A DNA stretch of 64,000 nucleotides from Shewanella hanedai (GCF_007197645.1 NZ_VKGK01000013.1:1-64000); one strand, 5' to 3'. Shown: positions 1-7,733, counted from the first letter of the stretch. Notes: a model not told the origin generated them from the letters alone. Numbers and translations are program-made.

Positions 1-180
1 GCGGTTCTGATCCTGTGTTAACGAGCTTAACCGTAGAATAACTATGCTCTTCACTCGTTGCCTTGCCTCAGGACCGCTAAACTCTCGCTGAGCGATCAAA
101 TCTTTATACTGATTGGTATAAGAGGCCAGAATACAATGCTTAAGCTTATTTCTATCGATGGATTGAAACAGGGTTTGTAC
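1..180 (-). pseudogene. Partial minus-strand reading frame, apparently frameshifted near its 5' end; product unknown
   Basis: A minus-strand frame stays open for 60 codons from 180 to the window edge and translates to plausible protein (it includes LASYTNQYKDLIAQREF). It is preceded by an in-frame TGA at 183-181 and has no ATG, GTG or TTG near its start. A good ribosome binding site (AAGGA) with an ATG lies just upstream in another frame, but that frame stops after ten codons. Removing one C from the CCC run around 172-174 would join the ATG to the long frame. I infer the 5' end of a gene with a one-base frameshift, either a decaying gene or a sequence error. I do not recognise the family. 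A chance open frame is possible. Confidence 0.35.
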
Positions 181-488
181 TCATCAATTCCTTAATATCT
201 CCTCATATTCTCCATATTTTGCTTAGATCACTTCACATCTAATCTGCACATTTCGTTTTTCAACTACTAAGTGTAGGGCACTCAATACAAAAAGTTATTA
301 CAACTATTTCGAACGGTAATAAATATATGTTGAGATCGTGTAATAAATGAACTTTATCATAGTGTATAGATTTATTTATTTAGCTTTAGTAATCACTGGT
401 TGGATACATTTTAATACATAGGTTTTGTGTTTGTTAAATTAAACCTGCGCTGAACTATATTTAATATTCAATTAACTAACGCAACTAA

Positions 489-621
489 TTGTATCAATTG
501 TTTATTTATTAAATAATATCTATTGCACATATGGCTAATAACTTGATTTTATATATCTCGCTGTTTTTAAACGATGAATTGATTTGTTTTTCAGTTATCT
601 TTCGATCGGTTGTATCAATTG
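489..621. repeat. Two direct copies of a 12-mer, possible operator pair
   Basis: TTGTATCAATTG occurs at 489-500 and again at 610-621, 121 bases apart. Each copy contains the palindrome CAATTG. A repeated word of this kind upstream of a regulated gene can be a pair of regulator sites, but the region is AT-rich and chance similarity cannot be excluded. Confidence 0.25.
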
Positions 622-749
622 GTCTCATTGTCGTTATTTAAATGTAATAACTGTTGACTTGGTTGTGTGAATTTAACATTATTAATTCAGAAGGTTGTCA
701 CCTTTGTTTAATGTTAATAATAAAATGAATTATAAATAAAATAATATAA

Positions 750-764
750 CAATAATTATCATCA
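750..764. promoter_or_regulatory. Fur-like box upstream of the TonB-dependent receptor
   Basis: CAATAATTATCATCA matches the 7-1-7 Fur consensus TGATAATNATTATCA at 11 of the 14 specified positions. It lies about 50 bases before the receptor start, a usual place for an iron-responsive operator. The surrounding sequence is AT-rich, which raises the chance of an accidental match. Confidence 0.4.
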
Positions 765-815
765 ACGTTATTACCTGTTAATTAAGCGGGTAATAATAAT
801 GATGAAGGAGAATAT

Positions 816-3440
816 ATGAACTCTTTGACCTTAACAGCCAAAGCCGTACGTAATAGTGTTATCGCAGTAGCAGCATCAACCGTCGCGTTTTCTGGTTTAG
901 CCTTTGCAGAAGAGCAGGCTGATGGAGCGAAAGTAGAAAGAATCTCTGTAACAGGTTCGCGAATTAAAAGAACTGATTTAGAGGGGTCTTCGCCTGTAAC
1001 AACTATTAGTGCTGCAGATATTGAAAAAACTGGTGAAATGTCTGTTGCTGATGTGCTTCGTCGAAGTAACTTGAATACTTTTGGCTCTTTTGCTGAATCA
1101 TCTGGTAGTACATGGCAGAGTCAGGCTAATATTTCATTAAGAGGAGCTGGTGCAGATAGAACATTAGTTTTACTCAATGGTAAGCGTATGCCTGGTTCTC
1201 CAACTATGGGTGGTACAGCCGTCAACTTGAACACAATTCCTACAGCGGCTATTGAAAGAATTGAGGTGCTAACTGATGGTGCTTCTGCTGTTTATGGTTC
1301 TGATGCTGTTGCTGGTGTTGTAAATATTATTCTTAAGAAAGGTTTTGAAGGATTGGAAGTTTCAGCTACTGGATCGAACCCTGAACAACCTGGTGGAGAA
1401 GAGTGGAAGGTTAGTGCTGTTGGTGGGACAACAAGTGATAAAGGAAGTTTAACGTTTTCATTCGAACACCAAAACCGTGAAATTATATATCAAAAAGATC
1501 GTTGGTTTTCAAGTTCCACAAATACATTAGCTGAAAAGTATTCAGACACTACTGGCGTGTCTGCTTATGCTCGAAATTTCCTAGACATGACTACATTCCA
1601 ATTCAAACCAATGGAAGCGTGTAATAATGACAAAATGGTTGGTGGTGGTCATGTATATGATTACGGTGATGGGGATTTCATTTGTGGTTATGATTATACC
1701 TCAGAAGCCGCAGATCATGCTGCTAGACAATATACAGCTGGTTACGTGACAGCTGACTATGAACTATCAGATGAAGTCAGGTTTGAGGGACAGGGGTTAT
1801 TTAGTCGTAATGAGACTTTTGGCCGTTATGCTCCTGCTGCTGGTTGGTTTAATGTCGAAGCTGGACAGATGGATGTGCAGAATTATGATGAAGATGGTAA
1901 TTATATAAATACCACTAAGAATGAAAATGCTGGTCGTGCTTACTATAGATTTACAGATGTTGGCACTCGTGATTCAACCACGATCGATTACAGTACCGAT
2001 CTGCAAGTTGGACTTATTGGAGAGCATGAAAATTTTGGTTGGGATGCTACATATCATTACAATTTAGCTGAGAATAGTAACTATGGAACAGGATATGTAC
2101 ACCGTCCAACAGTTGAAAATCTAGTTGCAAGTGGTGATTTTAACTTTGGGCCTAGTGGTAATAGTGATGAGGTTGTTGCTGCTATTTCACATGATACTTT
2201 AGCACAAGATATCATGGAGTTTCAGAGCCTAAACGCAGGTGTCAATTTTGAGGCTTTTGAACTACCAGGTGGATTAGTTGGTTGGTATTTTGGTACGGAA
2301 TTTACTGAGTACAAATACACTTCTAAAGTTGATGCCGAGTCAGCTGCGGGTGAAGTTATAGGCTCTTCAGGAAGTGGTTCTGGTGGTGAACGTGAAGTTT
2401 TTGCTGTATTTGGTGAATCAATTTTACCCGTTACGGATGATTTAGAACTTAACGTTGCTTTCCGTTATGACAAATACTCAGATTTTGGTTCAGCGACAAC
2501 CCCAAAAATTGCGCTTTGTTATCAGTTACTAGAAGATGTCGTGTTAAGGGCTTCATGGGGACAAGGTTTTAGGGCTCCATCTCTTTCAGATTTATATGCT
2601 GCAGATTCATTTAGTGCTGATTCAGCAACAGATTATCGTTTATGTGATTTACAGGGTATTGAACCTTCAAAATGTACTTCATCACAATATGATGTTACCA
2701 GACAAGCCAACGAAGGGTTAAGCCCTGAGACTTCTGATTTTTATAATCTTGGAGCCATTTGGAATATTACAGATAAACTAAGTACAAAAGTAGAATATTA
2801 TAATTTATCAATTGACGATGTTATCACTTTCATTTCACTTGACTCCCTCTTAAAAGAAGAAGCTAAAGTTGGTTACGGTAATCTATCTGAAGGTGAAATT
2901 GTACGTGCAGGTAATAACCCTGATGGAAAGATTCTTGAAGCTACCACTCCTTTAGTTAATGGTAACGGCTTCGACACTTCTGGTATAGATTTCAATCTTA
3001 CATATTCTGGTTTAGAAACTACAGTTGGTGATTTCGGCTCTACTTTTGACTTAACTTATGTGCTGACTTACGAGGACGAAGAGTATTTTGATGGTCCTGT
3101 TAACAATATGGTTGGCCGAAATGGTTTACCTGAGTATCGATTCACTTGGGTTGTTGATTGGTCTTTAGGTGATCATGGTGCATCTTTGTTAACTCAGCAT
3201 ATTACTGGTCAGGCAGAAACAACCGATCCTACGACGTTTGAAAAGACTGGTAGCCTCCCATCACAAACTACGTTTGATTTTAGTTACCATTATTTGGCTT
3301 CTTGGAACGGAAAGTTCGCAGTTGGTGTTCGTAATATAACGAATGAGGATCCTGTACTAGATTCTAATTTAGCCTATGATGATTCTTTGTATAATCTATA
3401 TGGTAGAACTTATACGGCAACTTATACTCAAAGGTTTTAA
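816..3440 (+). CDS. TonB-dependent outer-membrane receptor, substrate unknown
   Basis: An outer-membrane beta-barrel transporter of 874 residues that would import a ligand using TonB energy. Residues 1-31 form a Sec signal peptide ending in LAFA. The TonB-box-like stretch ERISVTGSRI (41-50) is followed by a plug domain with the ISLRGAGADRTLVLLNGKRM signature, then a long barrel ending in a terminal phenylalanine, as expected for Bam-assembled proteins. The VTGSRIKR type is common in Alteromonadales and Xanthomonadales and often serves peptides or saccharides rather than siderophores. The start at 816 has AAGGAG 6 bases upstream. The gene stands alone between a Fur-like box and a strong terminator. 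No inner-membrane transporter lies nearby to reveal the ligand. Confidence 0.93.
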   Translation: MNSLTLTAKAVRNSVIAVAASTVAFSGLAFAEEQADGAKVERISVTGSRIKRTDLEGSSPVTTISAADIEKTGEMSVADVLRRSNLNTFGSFAESSGSTWQSQANISLRGAGADRTLVLLNGKRMPGSPTMGGTAVNLNTIPTAAIERIEVLTDGASAVYGSDAVAGVVNIILKKGFEGLEVSATGSNPEQPGGEEWKVSAVGGTTSDKGSLTFSFEHQNREIIYQKDRWFSSSTNTLAEKYSDTTGVSAYARNFLDMTTFQFKPMEACNNDKMVGGGHVYDYGDGDFICGYDYTSEAADHAARQYTAGYVTADYELSDEVRFEGQGLFSRNETFGRYAPAAGWFNVEAGQMDVQNYDEDGNYINTTKNENAGRAYYRFTDVGTRDSTTIDYSTDLQVGLIGEHENFGWDATYHYNLAENSNYGTGYVHRPTVENLVASGDFNFGPSGNSDEVVAAISHDTLAQDIMEFQSLNAGVNFEAFELPGGLVGWYFGTEFTEYKYTSKVDAESAAGEVIGSSGSGSGGEREVFAVFGESILPVTDDLELNVAFRYDKYSDFGSATTPKIALCYQLLEDVVLRASWGQGFRAPSLSDLYAADSFSADSATDYRLCDLQGIEPSKCTSSQYDVTRQANEGLSPETSDFYNLGAIWNITDKLSTKVEYYNLSIDDVITFISLDSLLKEEAKVGYGNLSEGEIVRAGNNPDGKILEATTPLVNGNGFDTSGIDFNLTYSGLETTVGDFGSTFDLTYVLTYEDEEYFDGPVNNMVGRNGLPEYRFTWVVDWSLGDHGASLLTQHITGQAETTDPTTFEKTGSLPSQTTFDFSYHYLASWNGKFAVGVRNITNEDPVLDSNLAYDDSLYNLYGRTYTATYTQRF

Positions 3441-3455
3441 AGAGTAGTTTTGAGG

Positions 3456-3485
3456 AAGGCCTTCTTTTGAGGAGGGCCTTTTTTT
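3456..3485 (+). terminator. Intrinsic terminator of the TonB receptor gene
   Basis: A 9-bp stem (AAGGCCTTC with GAGGGCCTT, one G-T pair) closes a 7-base loop and runs into seven T residues. It starts 16 bases after the receptor stop codon. Confidence 0.9.
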
Positions 3486-3536
3486 ATTCAGTGTTCAGTT
3501 AGCATATTTTTACAAGAAATATGTAGTTATTATTTT

Positions 3537-3893
3537 TTAATAACTCAACCTCAACTCTTGTCTGTGTTGATGTTCATATTTATCAGCGCAATTTGTACAT
3601 CTTTGCTCAAGCATATCGCGAGCCAGGCGTTCAGGCTCAATTTCATTTTCGCAATCAGAACACAAACCATAAAGGTCTATGTCTAGCTGACAAAATGCGG
3701 CATCAAGTTTCGTGAGCTTCATAAACAGTGGCTCGTCACATAACTTAGCTTGAGTTAATACCTCAATAATGTCACAGAGATTGACTTGTTCATTGTCGAG
3801 TACAAGATGATTTTTGCCGACAAGTTCACCTATCTCTTTCCTGAGTTGAGTTTCAAGCTTCGACAGTTCATGCCTAATGTGTGATCTGCTCAC
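3537..3893 (-). CDS. DksA/TraR-family C4 zinc-finger protein
   Basis: A 118-residue protein with a C-terminal zinc finger of four cysteines: C78, C81, C99 and C102, in the C-X2-C-X17-C-X2-C spacing of DksA. The N-terminal half is predicted helical and could form the short coiled coil used by this family to enter the RNA polymerase secondary channel. It is shorter than DksA (about 150 residues) and longer than TraR (about 73). The family modulates transcription initiation, but the acidic coiled-coil tip needed for DksA activity is not obvious here. It is monocistronic, downstream of dusC on the same strand with a hairpin between. Confidence 0.8.
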   Translation of the reverse strand: MSRSHIRHELSKLETQLRKEIGELVGKNHLVLDNEQVNLCDIIEVLTQAKLCDEPLFMKLTKLDAAFCQLDIDLYGLCSDCENEIEPERLARDMLEQRCTNCADKYEHQHRQELRLSY

Positions 3894-3955
3894 GAGAATA
3901 TGCCTAAGTTATGTTTCTAACGGACACTAAGTCTAAACAGGTGGTGATTGATAGT

Positions 3956-3982
3956 TATGACTGAGATCAAATCTCAGTCATA
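3956..3982. repeat. Perfect 12-bp inverted repeat between dusC and the zinc-finger gene
   Basis: TATGACTGAGAT and its exact complement flank the three bases CAA. There is no long U-tract directly after it on the minus strand, so it is not a classical terminator for dusC. It lies about 60 bases upstream of the zinc-finger gene start, so it could be an operator, a transcript-end hairpin or a processing site. Confidence 0.6.
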
Positions 3983-4055
3983 TATACATTTTTTATCATC
4001 ATTATCAGTTGATGTGAATGAGCTGGAAACGGTTTTCTTTGTATTTTGAAGCGGA

Positions 4056-4994
4056 TTAATAATTAGCTTCACTTCTTAGTAGGGCCAAAATATCTTGAGT
4101 TTGCCTCATGACACGAACTTGGGCAAAGAGGGCATCGGCTTCAGGATAATGTTTGACCATAAATTTGAGCCACTGCTTTATTCTAGCGGGGTAGTATTTC
4201 TCTTTTACGCTGACTATCTCGTAGTCAGAATATTGCAGCAGTAACTGCATAACATCATACCAAGGCATCATCGTTTGGTTGGTTTTGATGACATGGGCTA
4301 AGTTTGGTACGGCTAAAGCACCTCGTCCTATCATGACGTCATCACAGCCACTGGCAGCCTTACAGTTTAGGTAATCTTGGTGTGACCAGACTTCGCCATT
4401 AGCAATGACTGGGATTGATATGGCTTCACGTATAAGATTGATATATTCCCAATGTGCTGGCGGTCGATAACCCTCTTCTTTGGTTCTTGCATGAACCGTC
4501 AGTTCAGTCGCTCCAGCAGATTCAATTGCTTGGGCTATTTCAACACAGCGGCTTTTATCATCCCAACCTAATCTGATTTTGGCTGAAACGGGGTGAGTTA
4601 AAGGAACGGCATCTCTTACCGCTTTGGTGACTTTATGGATAGTCTCGGGTTCTTTGAGTAATGCAGCGCCGCCGTTGCTTCTGTTTACCATGGGAGCCGG
4701 GCAGCCATAATTGAGATCTACACCCTGTGAGCCTAATTCGATGGCTCTTACTGCATTCTCTGCCATCCAATTGGGATGTTGACCCAAAAGCTGCAATCTG
4801 ACAGGCGTACCTGCTTTCGTTTTACTGCCATAAGCAAGTTCAGCACACAGGCGATAAAACACTTTTTCAGGCAGAAGTTGGTCAACAACACGAATGAATT
4901 CGCTGATCACAAGATCATAACCGCCTACGCCGGTAAGTAGTGAACGCATAGGATCATCGGCAACGCCTTCCATTGGAGCAAGTATTACGCGCAT
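4056..4994 (-). CDS. dusC: tRNA-dihydrouridine(16) synthase DusC
   Basis: An FMN-dependent enzyme of 312 residues that reduces uridine to dihydrouridine in tRNA; the DusC branch acts on U16. The N-terminal APMEGV motif (6-11) replaces the APMAGV of other Dus proteins and is typical of DusC. The catalytic cysteine is C98 in NYGCPAP. The phosphate-binding part of the TIM barrel is seen in VIANGEVW and MIGRGAL, and a C-terminal helical domain follows. The length matches E. coli DusC (315). The start ATG lies at the beginning of the conserved N-terminus. It is divergent from the copper-peptide operon. Confidence 0.95.
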   Translation of the reverse strand: MRVILAPMEGVADDPMRSLLTGVGGYDLVISEFIRVVDQLLPEKVFYRLCAELAYGSKTKAGTPVRLQLLGQHPNWMAENAVRAIELGSQGVDLNYGCPAPMVNRSNGGAALLKEPETIHKVTKAVRDAVPLTHPVSAKIRLGWDDKSRCVEIAQAIESAGATELTVHARTKEEGYRPPAHWEYINLIREAISIPVIANGEVWSHQDYLNCKAASGCDDVMIGRGALAVPNLAHVIKTNQTMMPWYDVMQLLLQYSDYEIVSVKEKYYPARIKQWLKFMVKHYPEADALFAQVRVMRQTQDILALLRSEANY

Positions 4995-5290
4995 TATATA
5001 TTTCTTATCTTAATAGCAGAGGTGGAGAAGACTAAATGATGAGGCATAGAGTTTGGCTCCCAGTAATGACTATTTTACCTCAAGGCGTTAATGGATACAA
5101 AATCTATGCCTGTTGATTTACTGACAATTTGTTTAAGCAGTTGCTAAGATTGAATTAATGATGCATAAATGTGATCGTCATACAAAAAATGAAATAAAAT
5201 TGAAGTGTGTCAGGTCTATTATTGCAAGCCAGCTGACAACAATGTCGTTGGCATCAAAAACAACTTAAATTAATACGGAAGGAAATTATT

Positions 5291-5707
5291 ATGAATTTAG
5301 TTAAAAAAACTGTTGTTGCTGCTGCTTTAGGTACTGTTGTTGTCGGTTCTGCGTTTGCCGCTCAAGCACAAGCTAACCCGTTTGGATATAGCCAAATGGA
5401 GTCTGGTTATCAACTTGTTGATGGCGAAGGCAAGTGTGGCGGTGATATGAAGAAAGGCAAAGAGGGCAAGTGTGGCGAAGGTAAATGTGGCGGCGACATG
5501 AAGAAAGCCAAAGAAGGTAAGTGTGGCGAAGGTAAATGTGGCGGCGACATGAAGAAAGCCAAAGAAGGTAAGTGTGGCGAAGGCAAATGTGGCGGCGACA
5601 TGAAGAAAGCCAAAGAAGGTAAGTGTGGCGAAGGCAAGTGCGGCGGCGACATGAAGAAAGCCAAAGAAGGTAAGTGTGGCGAAGGCAAATGTGGCGGCGA
5701 TAAGTAA
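5291..5707 (+). CDS. hvfA: EGKCG-repeat RiPP precursor (bufferin / HvfA type), secreted copper-binding peptide
   Basis: A 138-residue precursor. Residues 1 to about 28 are a Sec signal peptide (AFAAQAQA before NP). After a short spacer, residues 46-138 are made of eleven EGKCG pentapeptides, each with the only kind of cysteine in the protein, separated alternately by nothing or by GDMKKAK. The family is known from Haemophilus HvfA and the bufferins, in which the MNIO enzyme oxidises each cysteine within EGKCG and the exported peptide binds copper. Assignment rests on the motif, the signal peptide and the two partner genes that follow. The start has GGAAGGA upstream. The 17-residue repeat unit makes the array prone to expansion. 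Confidence 0.9.
   Translation: MNLVKKTVVAAALGTVVVGSAFAAQAQANPFGYSQMESGYQLVDGEGKCGGDMKKGKEGKCGEGKCGGDMKKAKEGKCGEGKCGGDMKKAKEGKCGEGKCGGDMKKAKEGKCGEGKCGGDMKKAKEGKCGEGKCGGDK
5426..5704 (+). repeat. 51-bp in-frame tandem repeat encoding EGKCGEGKCGGDMKKAK
   Basis: The precursor's 3' two-thirds is a tandem array with a 51-base period. Full units begin at 5462, 5513, 5564 and 5615; a last partial unit begins at 5666, and a degenerate half unit lies at 5426-5461. Copies are nearly identical, differing mainly at synonymous third positions such as AAG/AAA and GGT/GGC. This points to recent duplication or homogenisation. Confidence 0.95.
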
Positions 5708-5778
5708 TCTAACCTTAGGGTAAGATACACACTGCTATATGAGATGATGCATTTGATGCAGATGCTCTATGGTAAATC

Positions 5779-5801
5779 TAAGGCCAGTTTAACTGGCCTT
5801 A
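5779..5801 (+). terminator. Hairpin between precursor and MNIO gene, likely leaky terminator or attenuator
   Basis: TAAGGCCAG and CTGGCCTTA form a perfect 9-bp stem around the loop TTTAA. The downstream tract is only moderately U-rich (ATTGTCTTTGTTT). It sits between the precursor stop and the next gene of the same operon. It could lower transcription of the enzymes relative to the precursor, as in many RiPP operons, or stabilise the precursor mRNA. Confidence 0.65.
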
Positions 5802-5850
5802 ATTGTCTTTGTTTATACCAATATTTGAACATGAGTGAGTAGGAGAGGGC

Positions 5851-6687
5851 ATGAGTGAGCATGCAAAAGTTGGACTCGGTCTTAGACGAGAGATGCTCGA
5901 CGAATTTTGTCAGGGTTCTCCTGAAGAGATAAATTTTTTTGAAGTCGCCCCTGAAAACTGGATGACGTTAGGCGGTAAATATGGCCGTCAGTTTAAACAG
6001 TTAACTGAACAGCATGAGTTTTTTTGTCATGGTCTGTCGCTTTCTATTGGTGGGCCAGCAGAATTAGATGTGCAGTTTGTGAAGAATATTAAATCCTTTA
6101 TGGATGAGCATAATATTTCTGTTTATTCGGAGCATTTAAGTTACTGCTCTGGGACTGGGCATATGTATGATTTGATGCCGATCCCGTTCACGGAAGAGGC
6201 CGTACACTACGTCGCAAATCGTGTTAAGCAGGTCGAGGATATTTTAGAAAGGCCGTTAATTCTCGAAAATGTCTCTTTCTATGCCGCTCCGGGCGCACAG
6301 ATGTCTGAAGTGGAGTTTGTGACTGCAGTATTAAACGAAGCAAACTGTAAGATGCTACTGGATGTGAACAATATCTATGTGAACTCAGTTAATCATCAAT
6401 ATGACGCAAGCCAATTTTTACGAGCAATGCCAACAGAGCGGATCGCGTACTTGCACATCGCTGGTCACTATGAAGAGGACAAAGATCTGATTGTAGATAC
6501 TCATGGTGCTGATGTTGTTTCACCTGTATGGGATCTACTGGCTGAGTGTTATGACGTTCATGGCGTTTTTCCAACGTTATTAGAGCGAGATTTTAATATT
6601 CCAAAGACTCATATTCTACTCAATGAGATCAATAAAATTTCTCAATACCAACAAACAGCAATAGGCGCTATTTCTAGGAGGGCATGA
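5851..6687 (+). CDS. hvfB: MNIO-family (DUF692) multinuclear non-heme iron enzyme, peptide cysteine oxidase
   Basis: A 278-residue TIM-barrel enzyme of the DUF692 family. Likely iron ligands and active-site residues are visible: E31 (FFEVAPENW), H60 (FCHGLSLS), E94/H95 (SEHLS), E139 (LENVS), D171 and N173 (LLDVNNIYV), H202 and H206 (YLHIAGH), D216/H218 (VDTHG) and E245 (LLERD). Characterised relatives use oxygen and two or three irons to convert cysteine in EGKCG motifs to oxazolone/thioamide or related groups. The start has AGGAGAGGGC just upstream. The 3' end overlaps the next gene by 4 bases (ATGA), so the two are translationally coupled. The exact product made here is unproven. Confidence 0.93.
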   Translation: MSEHAKVGLGLRREMLDEFCQGSPEEINFFEVAPENWMTLGGKYGRQFKQLTEQHEFFCHGLSLSIGGPAELDVQFVKNIKSFMDEHNISVYSEHLSYCSGTGHMYDLMPIPFTEEAVHYVANRVKQVEDILERPLILENVSFYAAPGAQMSEVEFVTAVLNEANCKMLLDVNNIYVNSVNHQYDASQFLRAMPTERIAYLHIAGHYEEDKDLIVDTHGADVVSPVWDLLAECYDVHGVFPTLLERDFNIPKTHILLNEINKISQYQQTAIGAISRRA

Positions 6688-7448
6688 TGAGTTTTTTACA
6701 GATCCAGCAATCTTTTATCGATCATATTAAACAGCCCTCATCAAGTTTACCTGAAGGGACTGATGCGCGAAGAATGAAAGTGTATCGAGAGTTATTCTTT
6801 AATAACATGGAAGGCTTTATCTCTAGCGCTTTTCCAGTATTAAAGACCTTATACACCAAAGACAATTGGTTGGCGTTGGTACAGACATTCTTTGTTGAGC
6901 ATGACTGTGAAACTCCGATTTTTATTGAGATCGCTCAAGAGTTTTTAGTTTTTCTACAGACAGAGTATAAATTTAACGAGAGCGATCCAGCCTTCATGTT
7001 AGAGCTGGCACATTATGAGTATATGGAGTTAGTTGTTGCAGTCGCAAAAGACAATCCGCTACACAAACAGATAGACACTCCCATCATCAATCAAGCACTT
7101 TGTCTGTCTGATACTGCAAAAGTGTTGCAGTATTCATTTGATGTGCAACGTATTAGTGATGAATACCGTCCTGAGTCGCCAAGTGATTCGCCGCAGTTTT
7201 TTTGTCTCTATCGTGATGATGAAGATGAGGTGATATTTTTACAGTTAACGCCTTTATCGGCGCAATTATTGGGATTTTTGTCACAATACGAAGCTGTAAA
7301 TTTCGATGATTTAAAAGAGTGGTTGGTGAGCGTTTATTCGAACATGGACCAAAACGTTTTAGTGCAAGGGGCGTTACAGCTCCTAGAAGATCTTGCCACT
7401 AAAGGGGTGGTGAAGGATTTATCTCTAATTAAGCATGCCGGAATCTAG
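6684..7448 (+). CDS. hvfC: DUF2063-type partner protein of the MNIO enzyme
   Basis: A 254-residue protein whose N-terminal half (roughly 1-100) fits the DUF2063 'putative DNA-binding' domain. It contains the characteristic RMKVYRELFFNNMEGFISSAFPVL segment seen as RRMKVYRELFFNN followed by a conserved AFPVL. In studied systems this subunit binds the precursor leader and forms a complex with the MNIO enzyme; no DNA-binding role is established. The gene overlaps hvfB by 4 bases. A second ATG at 6687 is better spaced from AGGAGG (6676-6681), so the true start may be one codon later. No DoxX-type member follows. Confidence 0.88.
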   Translation: MMSFLQIQQSFIDHIKQPSSSLPEGTDARRMKVYRELFFNNMEGFISSAFPVLKTLYTKDNWLALVQTFFVEHDCETPIFIEIAQEFLVFLQTEYKFNESDPAFMLELAHYEYMELVVAVAKDNPLHKQIDTPIINQALCLSDTAKVLQYSFDVQRISDEYRPESPSDSPQFFCLYRDDEDEVIFLQLTPLSAQLLGFLSQYEAVNFDDLKEWLVSVYSNMDQNVLVQGALQLLEDLATKGVVKDLSLIKHAGI

Positions 7449-7521
7449 CTATTTAGATATAAACAAAGGCACTAAACAGTCTTCCTATATGCCTAGCTTC
7501 ACACTATAATGGATAGATAAA

Positions 7522-7535
7522 TTGATCTAGATCAA
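7522..7535. promoter_or_regulatory. Perfect FNR/EtrA box upstream of a small membrane protein
   Basis: TTGATCTAGATCAA is a complete palindrome and matches the FNR consensus TTGAT-N4-ATCAA exactly. It lies 31 bases before the 39-residue gene's ATG. A TATAAT hexamer sits at 7505-7510 and TATTAT at 7549-7554. Because the box is close to the start codon, activation at -41.5 is hard to fit, and repression is also possible. Confidence 0.7.
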
Positions 7536-7566
7536 AAAAGCATTCATCTATTATTGTGAGGAAGTC

Positions 7567-7686
7567 ATGAGCCAGCCGTTTAAAGATGTATTTAATATTT
7601 ACTACTTAATTGGTTTTATTCTTGTTTTATTAATACCTACATTACCAGCAACATTGTCGTGGTTAAAGGTTGCTGGTGTGCTTTAA
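7567..7686 (+). CDS. 39-residue predicted membrane protein, unknown function
   Basis: A short open frame from ATG (7567) to TAA (7686) encodes 39 residues. An amphipathic start (MSQPFKDVFN) leads into a hydrophobic stretch, YYLIGFILVLLIP, then a second hydrophobic end with two prolines and a tryptophan. It has a strong ribosome binding site (GAGGAAG, 5 bases from the ATG). A perfect FNR box lies upstream and a terminator begins 22 bases after the stop, so it has the signals of its own transcription unit. Small proteins of this kind often stabilise respiratory oxidases (CydX type), but I see no sequence motif proving that. Confidence 0.7.
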   Translation: MSQPFKDVFNIYYLIGFILVLLIPTLPATLSWLKVAGVL

Positions 7687-7708
7687 TTATCAGTAACTCA
7701 TGTATACT

Positions 7709-7733
7709 AGCCACTCTTTTGAGTGGTTTTTTT
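7709..7733 (+). terminator. Intrinsic terminator after the 39-residue gene
   Basis: CCACTC and GAGTGG pair around a TTTT loop and are followed by seven T residues. It closes the small FNR-box transcription unit before ybaN. Confidence 0.9.

Larger units (their letters stand above)
181..815. other. Long AT-rich intergenic region upstream of the TonB receptor
   Basis: About 630 bases hold no convincing gene. The stretch is much richer in A and T than its surroundings. It contains two copies of the 12-mer TTGTATCAATTG (489-500 and 610-621) and a Fur-like box near its right end. The length suggests a complex promoter region or the remains of a lost gene. Confidence 0.6.

Noticed and set aside
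5190..5290. Promoter (sigma-70 or ECF type) and copper-regulator site of the hvf operon
   Set aside because: Candidate -35/-10 pairs have wrong spacing and no copper-regulator motif was recognised; not supported.
5410..5730. Long minus-strand open frame opposite the EGKCG precursor
   Set aside because: It is a mirror of the repeat (proline/serine/leucine-rich low complexity); no ribosome site, and the sense-strand gene explains the sequence.
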